DNA of 64,000 nt from an uncultured Collinsella sp. (GTDB lineage: Bacteria; Actinomycetota; Coriobacteriia; Coriobacteriales; Coriobacteriaceae), in assembly GCA_900768265.1 (NCBI GenBank), contig CAAGCF010000042.1, positions 12,802 through 76,801 of the forward strand, given 5' to 3'. Both the position numbers and the translations under genes were made by a program. How positions within the stretch are numbered: position 1 is the stretch's first letter; each line of letters starts with the position of its first letter. Of this stretch, positions 42,695 through 51,398 are shown in pieces. The notes under the pieces were generated by a model. It ran no database searches. It had not been told where the DNA came from and was given only the letters and a program-made list of their open reading frames with translations.

Positions 42695-43762
42695 ATGCGC
42701 GACAAGCTCGAAAAGATTATCAAGGCCTACGAGGAGCTCGAGAAGAAGCTCTCCGACCCGGCCGTCGCCTCCGATATCAAGGAGTTCACGCGTCTCAACA
42801 AGGAGTACGCGCACCAGTCCGACCTCATCGCCGCCTCGCGTGAGTACATCGGCGCGCTCGATGACATCGAGGCCGCCAAGGAGATGCTCCACGATACCAC
42901 CGATGCCGATGAGAAGGAGATGCTCCAGATGGACATCTCCGAAAACGAGGCCAAGCTTCCCCAGCTCGAGGAAGACATTAAGTACATGCTCATCCCGAGC
43001 GACCCCAACGACGACAAGAACACCATCGTCGAGATCCGCTCCGCCGCCGGTGGCGACGAGGCGGCCATCTTTGCCGGCGACCTGTACAAGATGTATCAGC
43101 GCTTCTGCGAGTCGCGCGGCTGGAAGACCACCGTGCTCGACTCCAGCCCCAGCGAGGCCGGCGGCTTTAAGTCCATCGAGTTCAAGGTCGAGGGCGACCG
43201 CGTCTACTCCGTTATGAAGTACGAGTCCGGCGTGCACCGCGTTCAGCGCGTCCCCAAGACCGAGTCCCAGGGCCGCATTCAGACCTCCACGGCTACCGTC
43301 GCCGTACTTCCCGAGGCCGAGGAAATCGATGTTCAGATCAACCAGTCCGACCTGCGCATCGACACCTACTGTGCCTCCGGCCCTGGCGGTCAGTGCGTTA
43401 ACACCACCTACTCCGCCGTACGCATTACCCACCTGCCCACCAACACCGTGGTGCAGTCGCAGGAACAGCGCTCCCAAATCCAGAACCGCGAGGTCTGCAT
43501 GCAGATGCTGCGTGCCCGTCTGTACGAGATGGAGCTCGAGAAGCAGCAGGCCGAACTCGGCGCCGAGCGCCAGAGCCAGATTGGCCACGGCAACCGTTCC
43601 GAGAAGATCCGTACCTACAACCAGCCCCAGGACCGCGTGACCGATCACCGTATCGGCTTCAACTCCACCTACAACGGCGTCCTCCTGGGCGACCAGCTCG
43701 GCACCGTCATCGAGGCGCTCGCCGCCGCCGAGCGAGCCGAGAAGCTGGCACAGGCTGTTTAG
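42695..43762 (+). CDS. prfA: Peptide chain release factor 1
   Basis: 355 residues; ATG 42695 follows AAAGGAG. The stop-codon recognition tripeptide region is RVPKTESQGRIQTS (P-x-T, as in RF1). The hydrolysis motif is ASGPGGQCVNTT, containing the universal GGQ, with Cys after Gln where His or Ser is common. The N-terminal coiled coil (LEKIIKAYEELEKKLSDP) and length are normal. It releases peptides at UAA and UAG and is methylated on the GGQ Gln by PrmC. prmC lies 727 nt downstream instead of adjacent, separated by repeats. Confidence 0.96.
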   Translation: MRDKLEKIIKAYEELEKKLSDPAVASDIKEFTRLNKEYAHQSDLIAASREYIGALDDIEAAKEMLHDTTDADEKEMLQMDISENEAKLPQLEEDIKYMLIPSDPNDDKNTIVEIRSAAGGDEAAIFAGDLYKMYQRFCESRGWKTTVLDSSPSEAGGFKSIEFKVEGDRVYSVMKYESGVHRVQRVPKTESQGRIQTSTATVAVLPEAEEIDVQINQSDLRIDTYCASGPGGQCVNTTYSAVRITHLPTNTVVQSQEQRSQIQNREVCMQMLRARLYEMELEKQQAELGAERQSQIGHGNRSEKIRTYNQPQDRVTDHRIGFNSTYNGVLLGDQLGTVIEALAAAERAEKLAQAV

Positions 43763-43765
43763 TAG

Positions 43766-43904
43766 GTTACGCGGTTTTACCAAACCGCGTAACGACTCGA
43801 CGCTGCAAACGCCCCTAAGCGGCAATCTGACGTTCAATCGTCGGTCGCGTACCGAAGTACGCTTCCCTCCTCTTTCACGTCACCTTGCTCGCTTAGGGGC
43901 GTTT
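43766..43904. repeat. Hairpin-plus-tail element, full copy 1
   Basis: A first hairpin with a 12-bp perfect stem GTTACGCGGTTT/AAACCGCGTAAC and loop TACC is followed by linker GACTCGACGCTGC. A second long stem AAACGCCCCTAAGC (43807-43820) pairs perfectly with 43891-43904. Inside it are a GCGTAC-CGAA-GTACGC hairpin and a GACG...CGTC hairpin. It starts 3 nt after the prfA stop. Shorter relatives are at 32233 and 37811. Confidence 0.8.
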
Positions 43905-43913
43905 TCGCTGACT

Positions 43914-43968
43914 TATGCTCAACCTGCGGCGCCTTAGAGGTGGTCATTGGGGACGTACTTAAATGACT
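43914..43968. repeat. 55-nt direct repeat, copy 1
   Basis: TATGCTCAACCTGCGG...GTCATTGGGGACGTAC. It matches 44042-44096 at 51 of 55 positions. The part GTCATT-N-AATGAC is itself palindromic, with a GGGGAC core like REP sequences. Confidence 0.8.
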
Positions 43969-44041
43969 AGTCAACTTGTTCGCCCTGGACGTCGCTCGCT
44001 GTCCGTCCTCTACCTGCGGCGTTGCCTTGCTCCGGATGCGG

Positions 44042-44096
44042 TATGCTCAATCTGCGGTGCCTTAGAGGTAGTCATTGGGGACGTTCTTAAATGACT
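44042..44096. repeat. 55-nt direct repeat, copy 2
   Basis: The second copy of the repeat at 43914-43968, 128 nt downstream in the same orientation. Between them lies TCTACCTGCGGCGTTGCC, a smaller partial relative. Confidence 0.8.
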
Positions 44097-44488
44097 GGGC
44101 TGAGCACATTGCTTTGAGATGTTATTCAACCTGTCTTGATGGCCTTTAGGCTGCTTACCTGCTTAAAGCAATTAACGGTATGCATCTGCTATTGAAAATA
44201 TTGCTCGAAAAATCGTCCAAAAAGTCGCGGGGCCCTTTTTGGTGCGTCGCGCGTCAAGTGGTTTGGCAAGTTCTTGGTTAGATATTGGTCAGTTTTGGGG
44301 CAACCTTGCCAAAAGCTTGACGAATGCAGATTTAGACGTCGACATATGAACACTTTGGACGGGGACAAACAAAAATTCTGGGCTGATTCTCGATAATCGC
44401 TTCCAATCGTCCCTTGTCGCGTGTCACCCTCGCGTACAATCTGCTCCGACATTCGCGCGCCGTCCGGCGCTTAAGAGGGGAGGGCCCC
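44097..44488. other. Gene-free, AT-richer spacer before prmC
   Basis: About 390 nt with clearly lower GC than its surroundings (for example AAATATTGCTCGAAAAATCG-type runs near 44190-44280). No frame in it has a credible start, ribosome site or codon pattern. A possible promoter lies at its end: TTGTCG at 44414 and TACAAT at 44435, with a short 15-nt spacer. With the repeats upstream it splits the usual prfA-prmC pair. Confidence 0.5.
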
Positions 44489-45748
44489 ATGGCAAACGAG
44501 ATCTGGACCATCAAGCGTTGTCTCGAGTGGACCAAGGAGTACCTGGCCGAGCGCGGTGAGGAGCATCCCCGTCTTTCTGCCGAGTGGCTGCTGTGCGCGG
44601 CAACGGGCCTGGCGCGTATCGACTTGTATATGCGCATGGACGAGACGCTCGACGCATCGCAGCTCGAGACCATGCACGCGGCGGTCGTCCGTCGCGCGAA
44701 GGGCGAGCCGCTACAGTACATCACCGGTAGCACGCAGTTTCGCATGATCGACGTCGCGTGCGCCCCCGGTGTGCTCATCCCGCGCCCCGAGACCGAGATG
44801 CTCGTCGAAGAAGTCCTGAACTACCTGGATGCCGAGGTGCTGAGCCCCGAGGCCGCCGCCCGCCAGCGCGTGGAGCTGCCTTGGAACGATGAGGTCGAGC
44901 AGGCTCGCAAAGCCGAGGCGGCGCTGGCCGACGAGCGCGCGACCGCCGAGCGCCGTGCTGCCAACCTGACGGCCGCCGATGAGGCTGCGCTGGGTAGCGA
45001 TGTGCTCGGTAGCCGCGCCTATGCCGAGGAGCTTGCCGATCGCGAGGCCGAGGAAGCCGCCGTGCGGGCGGCAGAAGCAGAGACCGTGGAAACCCCCGAG
45101 CCCGAGCTCGACGAATACGGCATCGCCATTGAGGGCAACGACCAACAGACGACTCCCGCGCAAGATGCCGCCGAGGCCAACGTATCTGCCCCAGCCGAGC
45201 CCCGCATCGCCCGCGTTCTCGAGGTCGGCTGCGGCACGGGCTGCATCTCGCTCTCGCTTGCCTGGGAGCGTCGCGGCCACGTCACCTGCACTGCTACCGA
45301 TATCGAGCCGCGCGCCATCGACCTTGCTACCAAAAACCGCGATGCGCTTGGCCTCACGTCCGACGAGGTCGCCTTCAGCCTCACGAACCTGGTGAGCTCC
45401 ATTCCCCGCGAAGAGTGGGGCACCTTTGACGTACTCGTCTCCAACCCGCCCTACATCCCCAGCGATGTCATGCGCTCGCTGCCGCACGAGGTCAAGGACT
45501 TTGAGCCCGATCTGGCGCTCGAGGGCGGTGCCGACGGCCTCGATATCTTCCGCCGCCTGCTCAACGCGGCGCCCTACATGTTGCGCGCCGGCGGCCTCTT
45601 TGCCTGCGAGCTCTACGAGGGTGCGCTCGACGCTGCGGCCGAGCTCTGTCGCCAGGCAGGCCTTTCGGACGTGCGTATCGTCCACGACCTCACCGATCGT
45701 CCCCGTATCGTCCGAGCCATCGTCACCGAGCCCAAGCAGCGCCAGTAA
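44489..45748 (+). CDS. prmC: Release-factor glutamine methyltransferase with large insertion
   Basis: 419 residues; ATG 44489 follows GAGGGGAGG. The N-terminal helical domain (residues 1-90) with KGEPLQYITGSTQF and IPRPETEMLVEE is standard PrmC. The SAM motif I is LEVGCGTGCISLSLA (~244-258), and the substrate motif NPPYIP is at ~319. Between ETEMLVEEVLNYLDAE and RIARVLEVG lie about 125 extra residues, rich in Ala and Glu and probably disordered or helical; other PrmC proteins have ~10 there. Total length is ~140 above the norm. It methylates the GGQ Gln of release factors. Confidence 0.93.
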   Translation: MANEIWTIKRCLEWTKEYLAERGEEHPRLSAEWLLCAATGLARIDLYMRMDETLDASQLETMHAAVVRRAKGEPLQYITGSTQFRMIDVACAPGVLIPRPETEMLVEEVLNYLDAEVLSPEAAARQRVELPWNDEVEQARKAEAALADERATAERRAANLTAADEAALGSDVLGSRAYAEELADREAEEAAVRAAEAETVETPEPELDEYGIAIEGNDQQTTPAQDAAEANVSAPAEPRIARVLEVGCGTGCISLSLAWERRGHVTCTATDIEPRAIDLATKNRDALGLTSDEVAFSLTNLVSSIPREEWGTFDVLVSNPPYIPSDVMRSLPHEVKDFEPDLALEGGADGLDIFRRLLNAAPYMLRAGGLFACELYEGALDAAAELCRQAGLSDVRIVHDLTDRPRIVRAIVTEPKQRQ

Positions 45749-45762
45749 TATTTATTAACTGG

Positions 45763-45792
45763 TTAGCAAAAATTATAAAGTAGTTTATAATT
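45763..45792 (+). promoter_or_regulatory. hicAB promoter with overlapping palindromic operator
   Basis: A -35-like TTAGCA (45763-45768), a 17-nt spacer and TATAAT (45786-45791). A perfect palindrome AATTATAAA-GTAG-TTTATAATT (45771-45792) covers the -10. HicB-type antitoxins with DNA-binding domains commonly repress at such sites. Confidence 0.65.
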
Positions 45793-45816
45793 AGGACGGC
45801 TGAAAGAGGTCGGCCC

Positions 45817-46002
45817 ATGCAACCTCCTACCTTTCGGGAAATCATTGCCCTGCTCAAGCACGATGGATTCGTGAAGGTCGCGCAAGTCGGTAGTCATGCT
45901 AAGTATGTTTCCGGTGACCGTGTTGTCACCGTGAACGGCTCGGGTGGTGATCGACCAAAGAAGGGCACGTGGGCAAGCATTCGCCGGCAAGCTGGATGGT
46001 AG
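45817..46002 (+). CDS. hicA: HicA-family mRNA interferase toxin
   Basis: 61 residues. FREIIALLKHDGFVKVAQVGSHAKYVSGDRVVTVN shows (residues ~6-40) the HicA double-stranded RNA-binding-like fold with the catalytic His in GSHAKY. ATG 45817 follows AAAGAGGT. It would cleave mRNA unless bound by HicB, whose gene starts 11 nt downstream. The order is toxin first, the common hicAB order. Confidence 0.85.
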   Translation: MQPPTFREIIALLKHDGFVKVAQVGSHAKYVSGDRVVTVNGSGGDRPKKGTWASIRRQAGW

Positions 46003-46013
46003 CCGAGGGGGTC

Positions 46014-46463
46014 ATGATGAAACAACGATTTACCTATGACTGCGTTCTCATAAAAGAAGACGACGGTTACTGCGCCAGCTTTCCGCAGATTCCCGGCGCC
46101 TTTGCCGATGGGGATACGCGCGAAGAAGCGATTGCCCATGCCACCGAGGCGCTGATGACGTTTTTGGCCGACGATCTCAACAACGGTTTGACTCCGGCAG
46201 GGTACGAACGCTCGGCCGAGGTCGTGGCCCTTTCAGTCGAAATCGACCACGAGGGCGCTCGGGAAGCGGCGTGCCGAACATTTAAAGACGCAGCGCTGGA
46301 CCTCAAAGTCTCCGCTCCGCGGATTACCGCGCTGGTCAAAGCCGGAAAGCTCGATGTTGAACTCGTCGACGGCCGTCGGATGATAACGATAGACAGCATC
46401 GAGCGTTACGCCGCTCAAGAACGTCACGCCGGAAGACCAAAGAAGTTCGTAGCCGTCCAATAA
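46014..46463 (+). CDS. hicB: HicB-family antitoxin with C-terminal DNA-binding domain
   Basis: 149 residues from ATG 46014 (ATG 46017 equally possible) after GAGGGGG. The N-terminal HicB fold is FTYDCVLIKEDDGYCASFPQIPGAFADGDTREEAIAHATEAL at residues ~5-50, with the typical partial-RNase-H pattern. The C-terminal half has a helix-turn-helix-like ITALVKAGKLDVELVDGRRMITIDSIERY at ~110-135. It neutralises HicA and probably represses the operon through the palindrome at 45771. Confidence 0.88.
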   Translation: MMKQRFTYDCVLIKEDDGYCASFPQIPGAFADGDTREEAIAHATEALMTFLADDLNNGLTPAGYERSAEVVALSVEIDHEGAREAACRTFKDAALDLKVSAPRITALVKAGKLDVELVDGRRMITIDSIERYAAQERHAGRPKKFVAVQ

Positions 46464-46597
46464 CCCCCTCACTTTCACCGACTACTAGAGCCGCTCACCA
46501 AACCAACATGCGCTCTGGGCAAATAGGTTGAACGTTTCGTGCGAGAATGCCCCACAGTAAACAAACTTGCACCAGAGCGTAAGGGGCTGGCATACAC

Positions 46598-47338
46598 ATG
46601 CAGACGGTCTATCGGGTATACGAGGGAGCGCGCGAGCCGCATCGGCTTGCCGTCGAGCGTACGGCCGAGGTGCTCGGCTGTGGCGGTCTGGCCCTGATCC
46701 CGACCGAGACCGTCTATGGTGTCGCTGTGGCAGTTAACGCCTTCTCGGACGCCGTGCCTCAAGATACAAGCGAATTCCCATCGTGGCCGCGAGATCCGCA
46801 GGCCACCGTCAACGGTGCCGCGGTCCCCGCGCTCGGTACCGGCTATCGTCGTATCTTTACCCTCAAGCAGCGCGAGCTCACCCAAACGGTTGCCTGGCTG
46901 GTCGATGATGCCGAGGCACTCGACCGCTATGGCGTGGATATCCCTAACGAGGCCCGCGTGCTCGCCCGACGATGCTGGCCGGGCGCCCTGACTATCGTGG
47001 TCAAGGCGGCCCCCTGCGTGCCGACCTTTATGCGCGCCGCCGACGACACGGTGGCGCTTCGCGCTTCGGCCTCGCCCGTGGTGCAGGCGCTCATCCGCGC
47101 CTGTGGCAGCCCCCTTGCCTGCACCAGCGCCAACACGCATGGCGCGCCCGCGCCGGCAAGTTTTATCACGGTGGAGGAGCGCATCCTGGAGGGGGTCGAT
47201 ATTGCCGTCGACGCCGGTGAGACCCCGTGTCGCGACGCTTCGACCATCGTGTCGTTCCAGCACGGCGGGCTCCAGATCCTGCGCCAAGGCGCACTTCCCG
47301 CATCAGAGATCGAGCGGGTCCTGTCCGACCCGATATAA
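46598..47338 (+). CDS. Sua5/TsaC-type threonylcarbamoyl-AMP synthase
   Basis: 246 residues; ATG 46598 lies after GTAAGGGGC. GLALIPTETVYGVA is the family ATP/threonine motif, then LARRCWPGALTIVVKA and LACTSANTHGAPAP. About 30 extra residues (AFSDAVPQDTSEFPSWPRDP) lie between VYGVA and RRIFTLKQR, where other members go straight to the KxR loop (here KQR). It makes threonylcarbamoyl-AMP for the tRNA t6A37 modification. It is followed after 16 nt by glpK, probably without functional link. Confidence 0.85.
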   Translation: MQTVYRVYEGAREPHRLAVERTAEVLGCGGLALIPTETVYGVAVAVNAFSDAVPQDTSEFPSWPRDPQATVNGAAVPALGTGYRRIFTLKQRELTQTVAWLVDDAEALDRYGVDIPNEARVLARRCWPGALTIVVKAAPCVPTFMRAADDTVALRASASPVVQALIRACGSPLACTSANTHGAPAPASFITVEERILEGVDIAVDAGETPCRDASTIVSFQHGGLQILRQGALPASEIERVLSDPI

Positions 47339-47354
47339 TGGAAAGGTGTAAGCG

Positions 47355-48896
47355 ATGTCGTTGAATCTGGGCAGCCTGGGCATGGAAGATGCCTCGTTTA
47401 ACTTTGGCGGTTCCTACATCATGGCGCTCGACTGCGGCACCACGTCGGTACTTGCGACCATCGTCGACGAGTACGGATGCATCGTCGCGCAGGCACGTCG
47501 CAGCGTCAAAACCAGCTTCCCGCGCCCTGGCTGGGTGGAGCAAGACCCCATGGCGGTGCTTGCCAGCCAGATCGCGGTCATGATGGAGGTCCAGTTTAAG
47601 AGCGGCATCCATTCTGACCGCATTGCTGCCATCGGTATCTCCAACCAGCGCGAGACCACGGTGGTGTGGGACCGCATAAGCGGCCAACCCATCTATAACG
47701 CCATCGTGTGGCAATGCCGTCGCACCGCACCTCTGATTGACGAGCTGGTCAAGCAGGGCGCAGAAGAGCTGGTGCGCTCCCGCACGGGGCTTACGCTCGA
47801 CCCGTATTTCTCGGCCTCCAAGGTGCAGTGGATTCTCGATAACGTCGACGGTGCGCGCGAGAGCGCGGCGGCGGGTGACCTCATGTTCGGCACCATCGAC
47901 ACCTGGCTCATCTACAACCTCACCGGCGGTCAGGTCTTTGCTACCGACTACACCAATGCCAGCCGCACCGCGCTCTTTAATATCCATACGCTCGATTGGG
48001 ACGACGATCTGCTGGCGCTTTTCGACGTCCCGCGTTCCATGATGCCCGAGGTTCGTTGGAGCTCGGGCGATTACGGTCGCGTCGCGGGCGACATCATGAC
48101 CAATATGCCACCCATCATGGGCGTGGCGGGCGACCAGCAGGCGTCGCTATTCGGCCACTGCTGCTTCCATCCCGGCCAGACCAAAAACACCTATGGCACG
48201 GGTTGCTTTATGCTCATGAACACCGGCGACGAGATCGTCGAATCCAAGAACGGTCTGGTCTCCACGATCGGTATCGCCGCGGACGGCAAGATCAGCTATG
48301 CGCTCGAGGGTTCTATCTTTGCCGCCGGCTCCACCATGAACTGGCTGCGCAACAACATGGGCATCATCTCGAGCGTGAGCGAGTCCGCGCAACTCGCCGC
48401 TTCGATCAACGACAACGAGGGCTGCTACTTCGTCCCCGCCTTCGCAGGCCTGGGCGCTCCCTGGTGGGACCCGCATGCTCGCGGTATCGTGTGCGGCCTG
48501 ACCGGTGCCTCGAGTCGCGCGACCATTGTGCGTGCGGCCTGCGAGTCCATGGCCTATCAGAGTTATGACGTGCTGCGCGCCATGGAGCAGGACGTGGGAC
48601 TTTCGATTGAGCGCCTGTCCGTCGATGGCGGTGCCTCGCGCAACGAGTTCATCATGCAATTCCAGGCCGATCTGCTGGATATCCCCGTGCTGCAGTGCGA
48701 GACGGTGGAGACCACGGCGATCGGCGCCGCGTACTTGGCGGGCCTTGCCGTCGGCTACTGGGAGGATTTGGAGGAGCTAGAGCAAAACGCTCAGATCGTC
48801 AAAATCTTCCATCCTCACATGTCCGCCGAGCGCCGTGAGAGCAACCTCGCTGGTTGGCGTGATGCCGTCAAGCGCTCGCTCAGCACCGCTCAGTAG
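47355..48896 (+). CDS. glpK: Glycerol kinase
   Basis: 513 residues; ATG 47355 follows GAAAGGTG. FGGY-kinase signatures: [41 protein letters not shown] (glycerol-binding Arg), [27 protein letters not shown] and [20 protein letters not shown]. It phosphorylates glycerol to glycerol 3-phosphate. No glpF or glpD is adjacent. Length is normal apart from a ~15-residue N-terminal extension. Confidence 0.96.
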   Translation: MSLNLGSLGMEDASFNFGGSYIMALDCGTTSVLATIVDEYGCIVAQARRSVKTSFPRPGWVEQDPMAVLASQIAVMMEVQFKSGIHSDRIAAIGISNQRETTVVWDRISGQPIYNAIVWQCRRTAPLIDELVKQGAEELVRSRTGLTLDPYFSASKVQWILDNVDGARESAAAGDLMFGTIDTWLIYNLTGGQVFATDYTNASRTALFNIHTLDWDDDLLALFDVPRSMMPEVRWSSGDYGRVAGDIMTNMPPIMGVAGDQQASLFGHCCFHPGQTKNTYGTGCFMLMNTGDEIVESKNGLVSTIGIAADGKISYALEGSIFAAGSTMNWLRNNMGIISSVSESAQLAASINDNEGCYFVPAFAGLGAPWWDPHARGIVCGLTGASSRATIVRAACESMAYQSYDVLRAMEQDVGLSIERLSVDGGASRNEFIMQFQADLLDIPVLQCETVETTAIGAAYLAGLAVGYWEDLEELEQNAQIVKIFHPHMSAERRESNLAGWRDAVKRSLSTAQ

Positions 48897-49018
48897 GGTT
48901 GCGAGGGGGCACTCGATACAGCAAACCGTTAAACTTATGCATGGCGCGCGGCAACAACGTCGCCGTGCGCCTTGTCAGCAAGGCCATCTTCCGGCCGCAA
49001 CGAAAGGGGCTTCAACCC

Positions 49019-49666
49019 ATGACCGTCACCTACGATACGTCCCGTGTGACCCTTGTCGATCACCCGCTCGTCCAGCACAAGCTGTCGATCTTGCGCGACA
49101 AGAGCACCGGCACCAATCAGTTCCGCCAGCTCGTGCGCGAGCTCGCGCTTTTTGACGGCTACGAGGCCATGCGCGACCTGCCCATGGAAGACGTCGAGGT
49201 CGAGACCCCCATCACCACCGCAACGTTTAAGCAGCTCGCCGGCAAGAAGCTCACCATCGTTCCCATCCTGCGTGCAGGCCTTGGTATGGTCGACGGTATC
49301 CTCGACCTGGTGCCCTCCGCTCGCGTGGGCCATATCGGCATGGAGCGCGACGAGGTTACCCACGAGCCGCATGAGTATTACTGCAAGATGCCCAAGGATA
49401 TCGACCAGCGCATTTGCCTGGTTGTCGACCCCATGCTCGCCACGGGTGGCTCAGCCGAGATGGCTATCAGCTACCTGCGCGAGCGTGGTGTCAAGGACAT
49501 CCGCATGCTGTGCATCGTCGCGGCCCCCGAGGGTCTCAAGTCGCTGACCGAAAAAGACCCCGACGTGCATATCTATACCTGCGCCATTGACGACCACCTC
49601 AACGAGGCCGCCTACATCGTCCCCGGCCTGGGCGATGCCGGCGACCGCATTTACGGCACGCTGTAG
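49019..49666 (+). CDS. upp: Uracil phosphoribosyltransferase
   Basis: 215 residues; ATG 49019 follows [31 protein letters not shown] is the N-terminal family signature (residues ~13-35). [13 protein letters not shown] and the PRPP loop [13 protein letters not shown] are present, and the C-terminal uracil site ends in [17 protein letters not shown]. It converts uracil and PRPP to UMP in pyrimidine salvage. A GC-rich hairpin at 49711-49743 follows. Confidence 0.97.
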   Translation: MTVTYDTSRVTLVDHPLVQHKLSILRDKSTGTNQFRQLVRELALFDGYEAMRDLPMEDVEVETPITTATFKQLAGKKLTIVPILRAGLGMVDGILDLVPSARVGHIGMERDEVTHEPHEYYCKMPKDIDQRICLVVDPMLATGGSAEMAISYLRERGVKDIRMLCIVAAPEGLKSLTEKDPDVHIYTCAIDDHLNEAAYIVPGLGDAGDRIYGTL

Positions 49667-49710
49667 TCTCTGGGCCTTGTTGGCTACGGTCACAAATCCG
49701 AAGAAACGGT

Positions 49711-49743
49711 GCGCGCGGGCGAGCAAAAGACGCCCACGCGCGC
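49711..49743 (+). terminator. GC-rich hairpin downstream of upp
   Basis: GCGCGCGGGCG pairs with CGCCCACGCGCGC around AGCAAAAGA (one bulge). It lies 45 nt after the upp stop, with no T-run; a possible terminator before the ATP synthase operon. Confidence 0.5.
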
Positions 49744-49858
49744 TCCTGTTAACGGACGTTTTGCCCTGCAGGGTTCGAGAAAAACGTATTACCGTAGCTG
49801 CGGGATAAAGAAGGTCTTAAGAAAACGTACAGCTGCGTATTAACCGATGCTTTTTCGG

Positions 49859-49886
49859 TTGTACTTTAACGATTGGCTCGTACAAT
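49859..49886 (+). promoter_or_regulatory. Possible ATP synthase operon promoter
   Basis: CGTACAAT with hexamer TACAAT at 49881-49886 and a weak TTGTAC at 49859-49864 (16-nt spacer), 61 nt before atpI. The same CGTACAAT occurs before prmC at 44433. Confidence 0.4.
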
Positions 49887-49946
49887 AGTCACCAATGTTT
49901 GGCGGGAACTGTTCTGTGAAGCGTTAAAAGGAAAGTGAGGACGCCA

Positions 49947-50258
49947 GTGTTTCAGATAGCCGATCTGCTCGCTATTGTTGCAGGCGCCATCGCGGGCGCG
50001 GTCGCCTTTCTTCCCTTTGTTTTTACGCTCAAGCCGGTTCTTGACGATAAACAGAATGCGGACATGCTCAAGGGCATGGTGAGTCTCGCGGTCTCGGCGA
50101 TCGCGTTGCTTGTCTTTACCTTGGTTGTGTTTGCGTTGTTCGGAGAGGCATTTCGCATGTTCCTCCTGGGCGAGGCGATCGGCTTCGTGGCCTTTATGGC
50201 CGCCTGCACGGTTCGCGTCGCCAAGGCGCTGCGAGATCCTCATGAGGTCGAAAGGTAA
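49947..50258 (+). CDS. atpI: AtpI-like small membrane protein
   Basis: 103 residues from GTG 49947 (GAGG 6 nt upstream; GTG 49935 is an alternative). Four hydrophobic segments, for example LLAIVAGAIAGAVAFLPFVF and SLAVSAIALLVFTLVVFALF. Sequence similarity to AtpI is weak, as usual; the call rests on size, topology and position 3 nt before atpB. AtpI helps assemble the c-ring. Confidence 0.75.
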   Translation: MFQIADLLAIVAGAIAGAVAFLPFVFTLKPVLDDKQNADMLKGMVSLAVSAIALLVFTLVVFALFGEAFRMFLLGEAIGFVAFMAACTVRVAKALRDPHEVER

Positions 50259-50261
50259 GTC

Positions 50262-51065
50262 GTGGAAATTTTTGAAAAGCTGCCTGATGAGATTAATCAT
50301 CTGGTCAGCGAGTTCAGCTCCACCCCTGTCGTGGGCGATCTGAGCTGCGGCATCACGCAGTACTCGTTTTGGCTGATCGTCTCCACGATCGTGCTCCTGA
50401 TCGTCCTGGCCGTGTTCAAGAAGAAGCAGACCCTGGTTCCCAAGGGCTTCTTCGTCAACGGTTTCGAGTACATCATCGAGTACGTCGAGAACGATATCGG
50501 CAAGGGCGTCGTGGGTGAGAACTGGAAGAAGCACTTCCCGTTCCTGTGCTCGCTTTTCCTGTTCATCCTGATCAATAACATGATCGGCCTGATCCCGGGA
50601 ATGAAGCCCGGCACCGGTGCAATCGGCTCCACCGCCGCGCTCGCCATCTTCGCCTTCGTGTACTTCATCTACTACGGATGCAAGGCTCACGGTGTGATCG
50701 GCTACATCAAGAGCCTCGCCCCGCAGGGCGTGAGCTTCCCGATGAACGTGCTTGTGTGGGTCGTCGAGCTTTTCTCGACCTTCTTGCGTCTCATCACGCT
50801 CGCCGTCCGTCTGTTCTGCAACATGTTCGCAGGACACGTGGTCATGGGCTCGTTCGCCATCATGGCGAGCATGTTCATGCAGCCGCTGCTTCAGCAGGTT
50901 TCCGCGGCCCACGCCGTCGGCGCCCTGCCTTCGCTTGCCTGGCTTGCCATCCTCATCCTGATCTATGCGATCGAGCTTGTGGTCGGTGCCATCCAGGCTT
51001 ACGTCTTCACGGTCCTTACCGCCGTGTATGTCTCCGAGGCAGAGGAGGTTGCGGAGGAGGAGTAG
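50262..51065 (+). CDS. atpB: ATP synthase F0 subunit a
   Basis: 267 residues; GTG 50262 follows AAAGG. Six membrane helices; the proton-channel Arg is in LAVRLFCNMFAGHVV, and NNMIGLIPGMKPG is the conserved helix-3 region. The last helix has YAIELVVGAIQAYVFTVLTAVY. It forms the proton half-channels beside the c-ring. Operon order is atpI-B-E-F-H-A-G-D-C. Confidence 0.97.
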   Translation: MEIFEKLPDEINHLVSEFSSTPVVGDLSCGITQYSFWLIVSTIVLLIVLAVFKKKQTLVPKGFFVNGFEYIIEYVENDIGKGVVGENWKKHFPFLCSLFLFILINNMIGLIPGMKPGTGAIGSTAALAIFAFVYFIYYGCKAHGVIGYIKSLAPQGVSFPMNVLVWVVELFSTFLRLITLAVRLFCNMFAGHVVMGSFAIMASMFMQPLLQQVSAAHAVGALPSLAWLAILILIYAIELVVGAIQAYVFTVLTAVYVSEAEEVAEEE

Positions 51066-51188
51066 TCTTCCGCTCGCGCCTTAAAGGTAAGCAATTCGTT
51101 AAACCGCCGGTGCCCGTACCCATGGAGCCCGGCAGTTATAAAAAGGTTATCCTGCGTGAAATAAGACACGCACGACAAAGGAGGAATC

Positions 51189-51383
51189 GTGGGAGTTATC
51201 GGTTACGGTCTCGGTGTTATCGGCGCTGGTCTTGCTATCGGCCTGTCTGCTCTGGGTGCTACGGGTGCTATGGCCCGTCAGCCTGAGGTCCAGGGCCGCG
51301 TGTTCACCGTCTTCATCATGGGCTCCGCCTTCGGCGAGGCTCTGGCTCTGATCGGCTTCGTTGTCGCGCTGATCGTTAAATAG
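51189..51383 (+). CDS. atpE: ATP synthase F0 subunit c
   Basis: 64 residues from GTG 51189 after GGAGGA. Two helices joined by the polar loop ARQPEVQGR. The ion-carrying Glu50 is in GSAFGEALALIGF. The residues expected for Na+ binding (Gln in helix 1, Ser/Thr after Glu) are absent (GLSALGATG; GEAL), so protons are the likely ion. The protein is slightly short for the family. Confidence 0.95.
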   Translation: MGVIGYGLGVIGAGLAIGLSALGATGAMARQPEVQGRVFTVFIMGSAFGEALALIGFVVALIVK

Positions 51384-51398
51384 CACGGAGCGTCAAGT

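Noticed and set aside
43766..44096. CRISPR array or attachment site
   Set aside because: Only two direct repeats 128 nt apart with unrelated spacing and no cas or integrase gene nearby.
44189..44452. Minus-strand 87-codon frame before prmC
   Set aside because: No ribosome site, no similarity pattern and atypical composition; it lies in a repeat-rich spacer.
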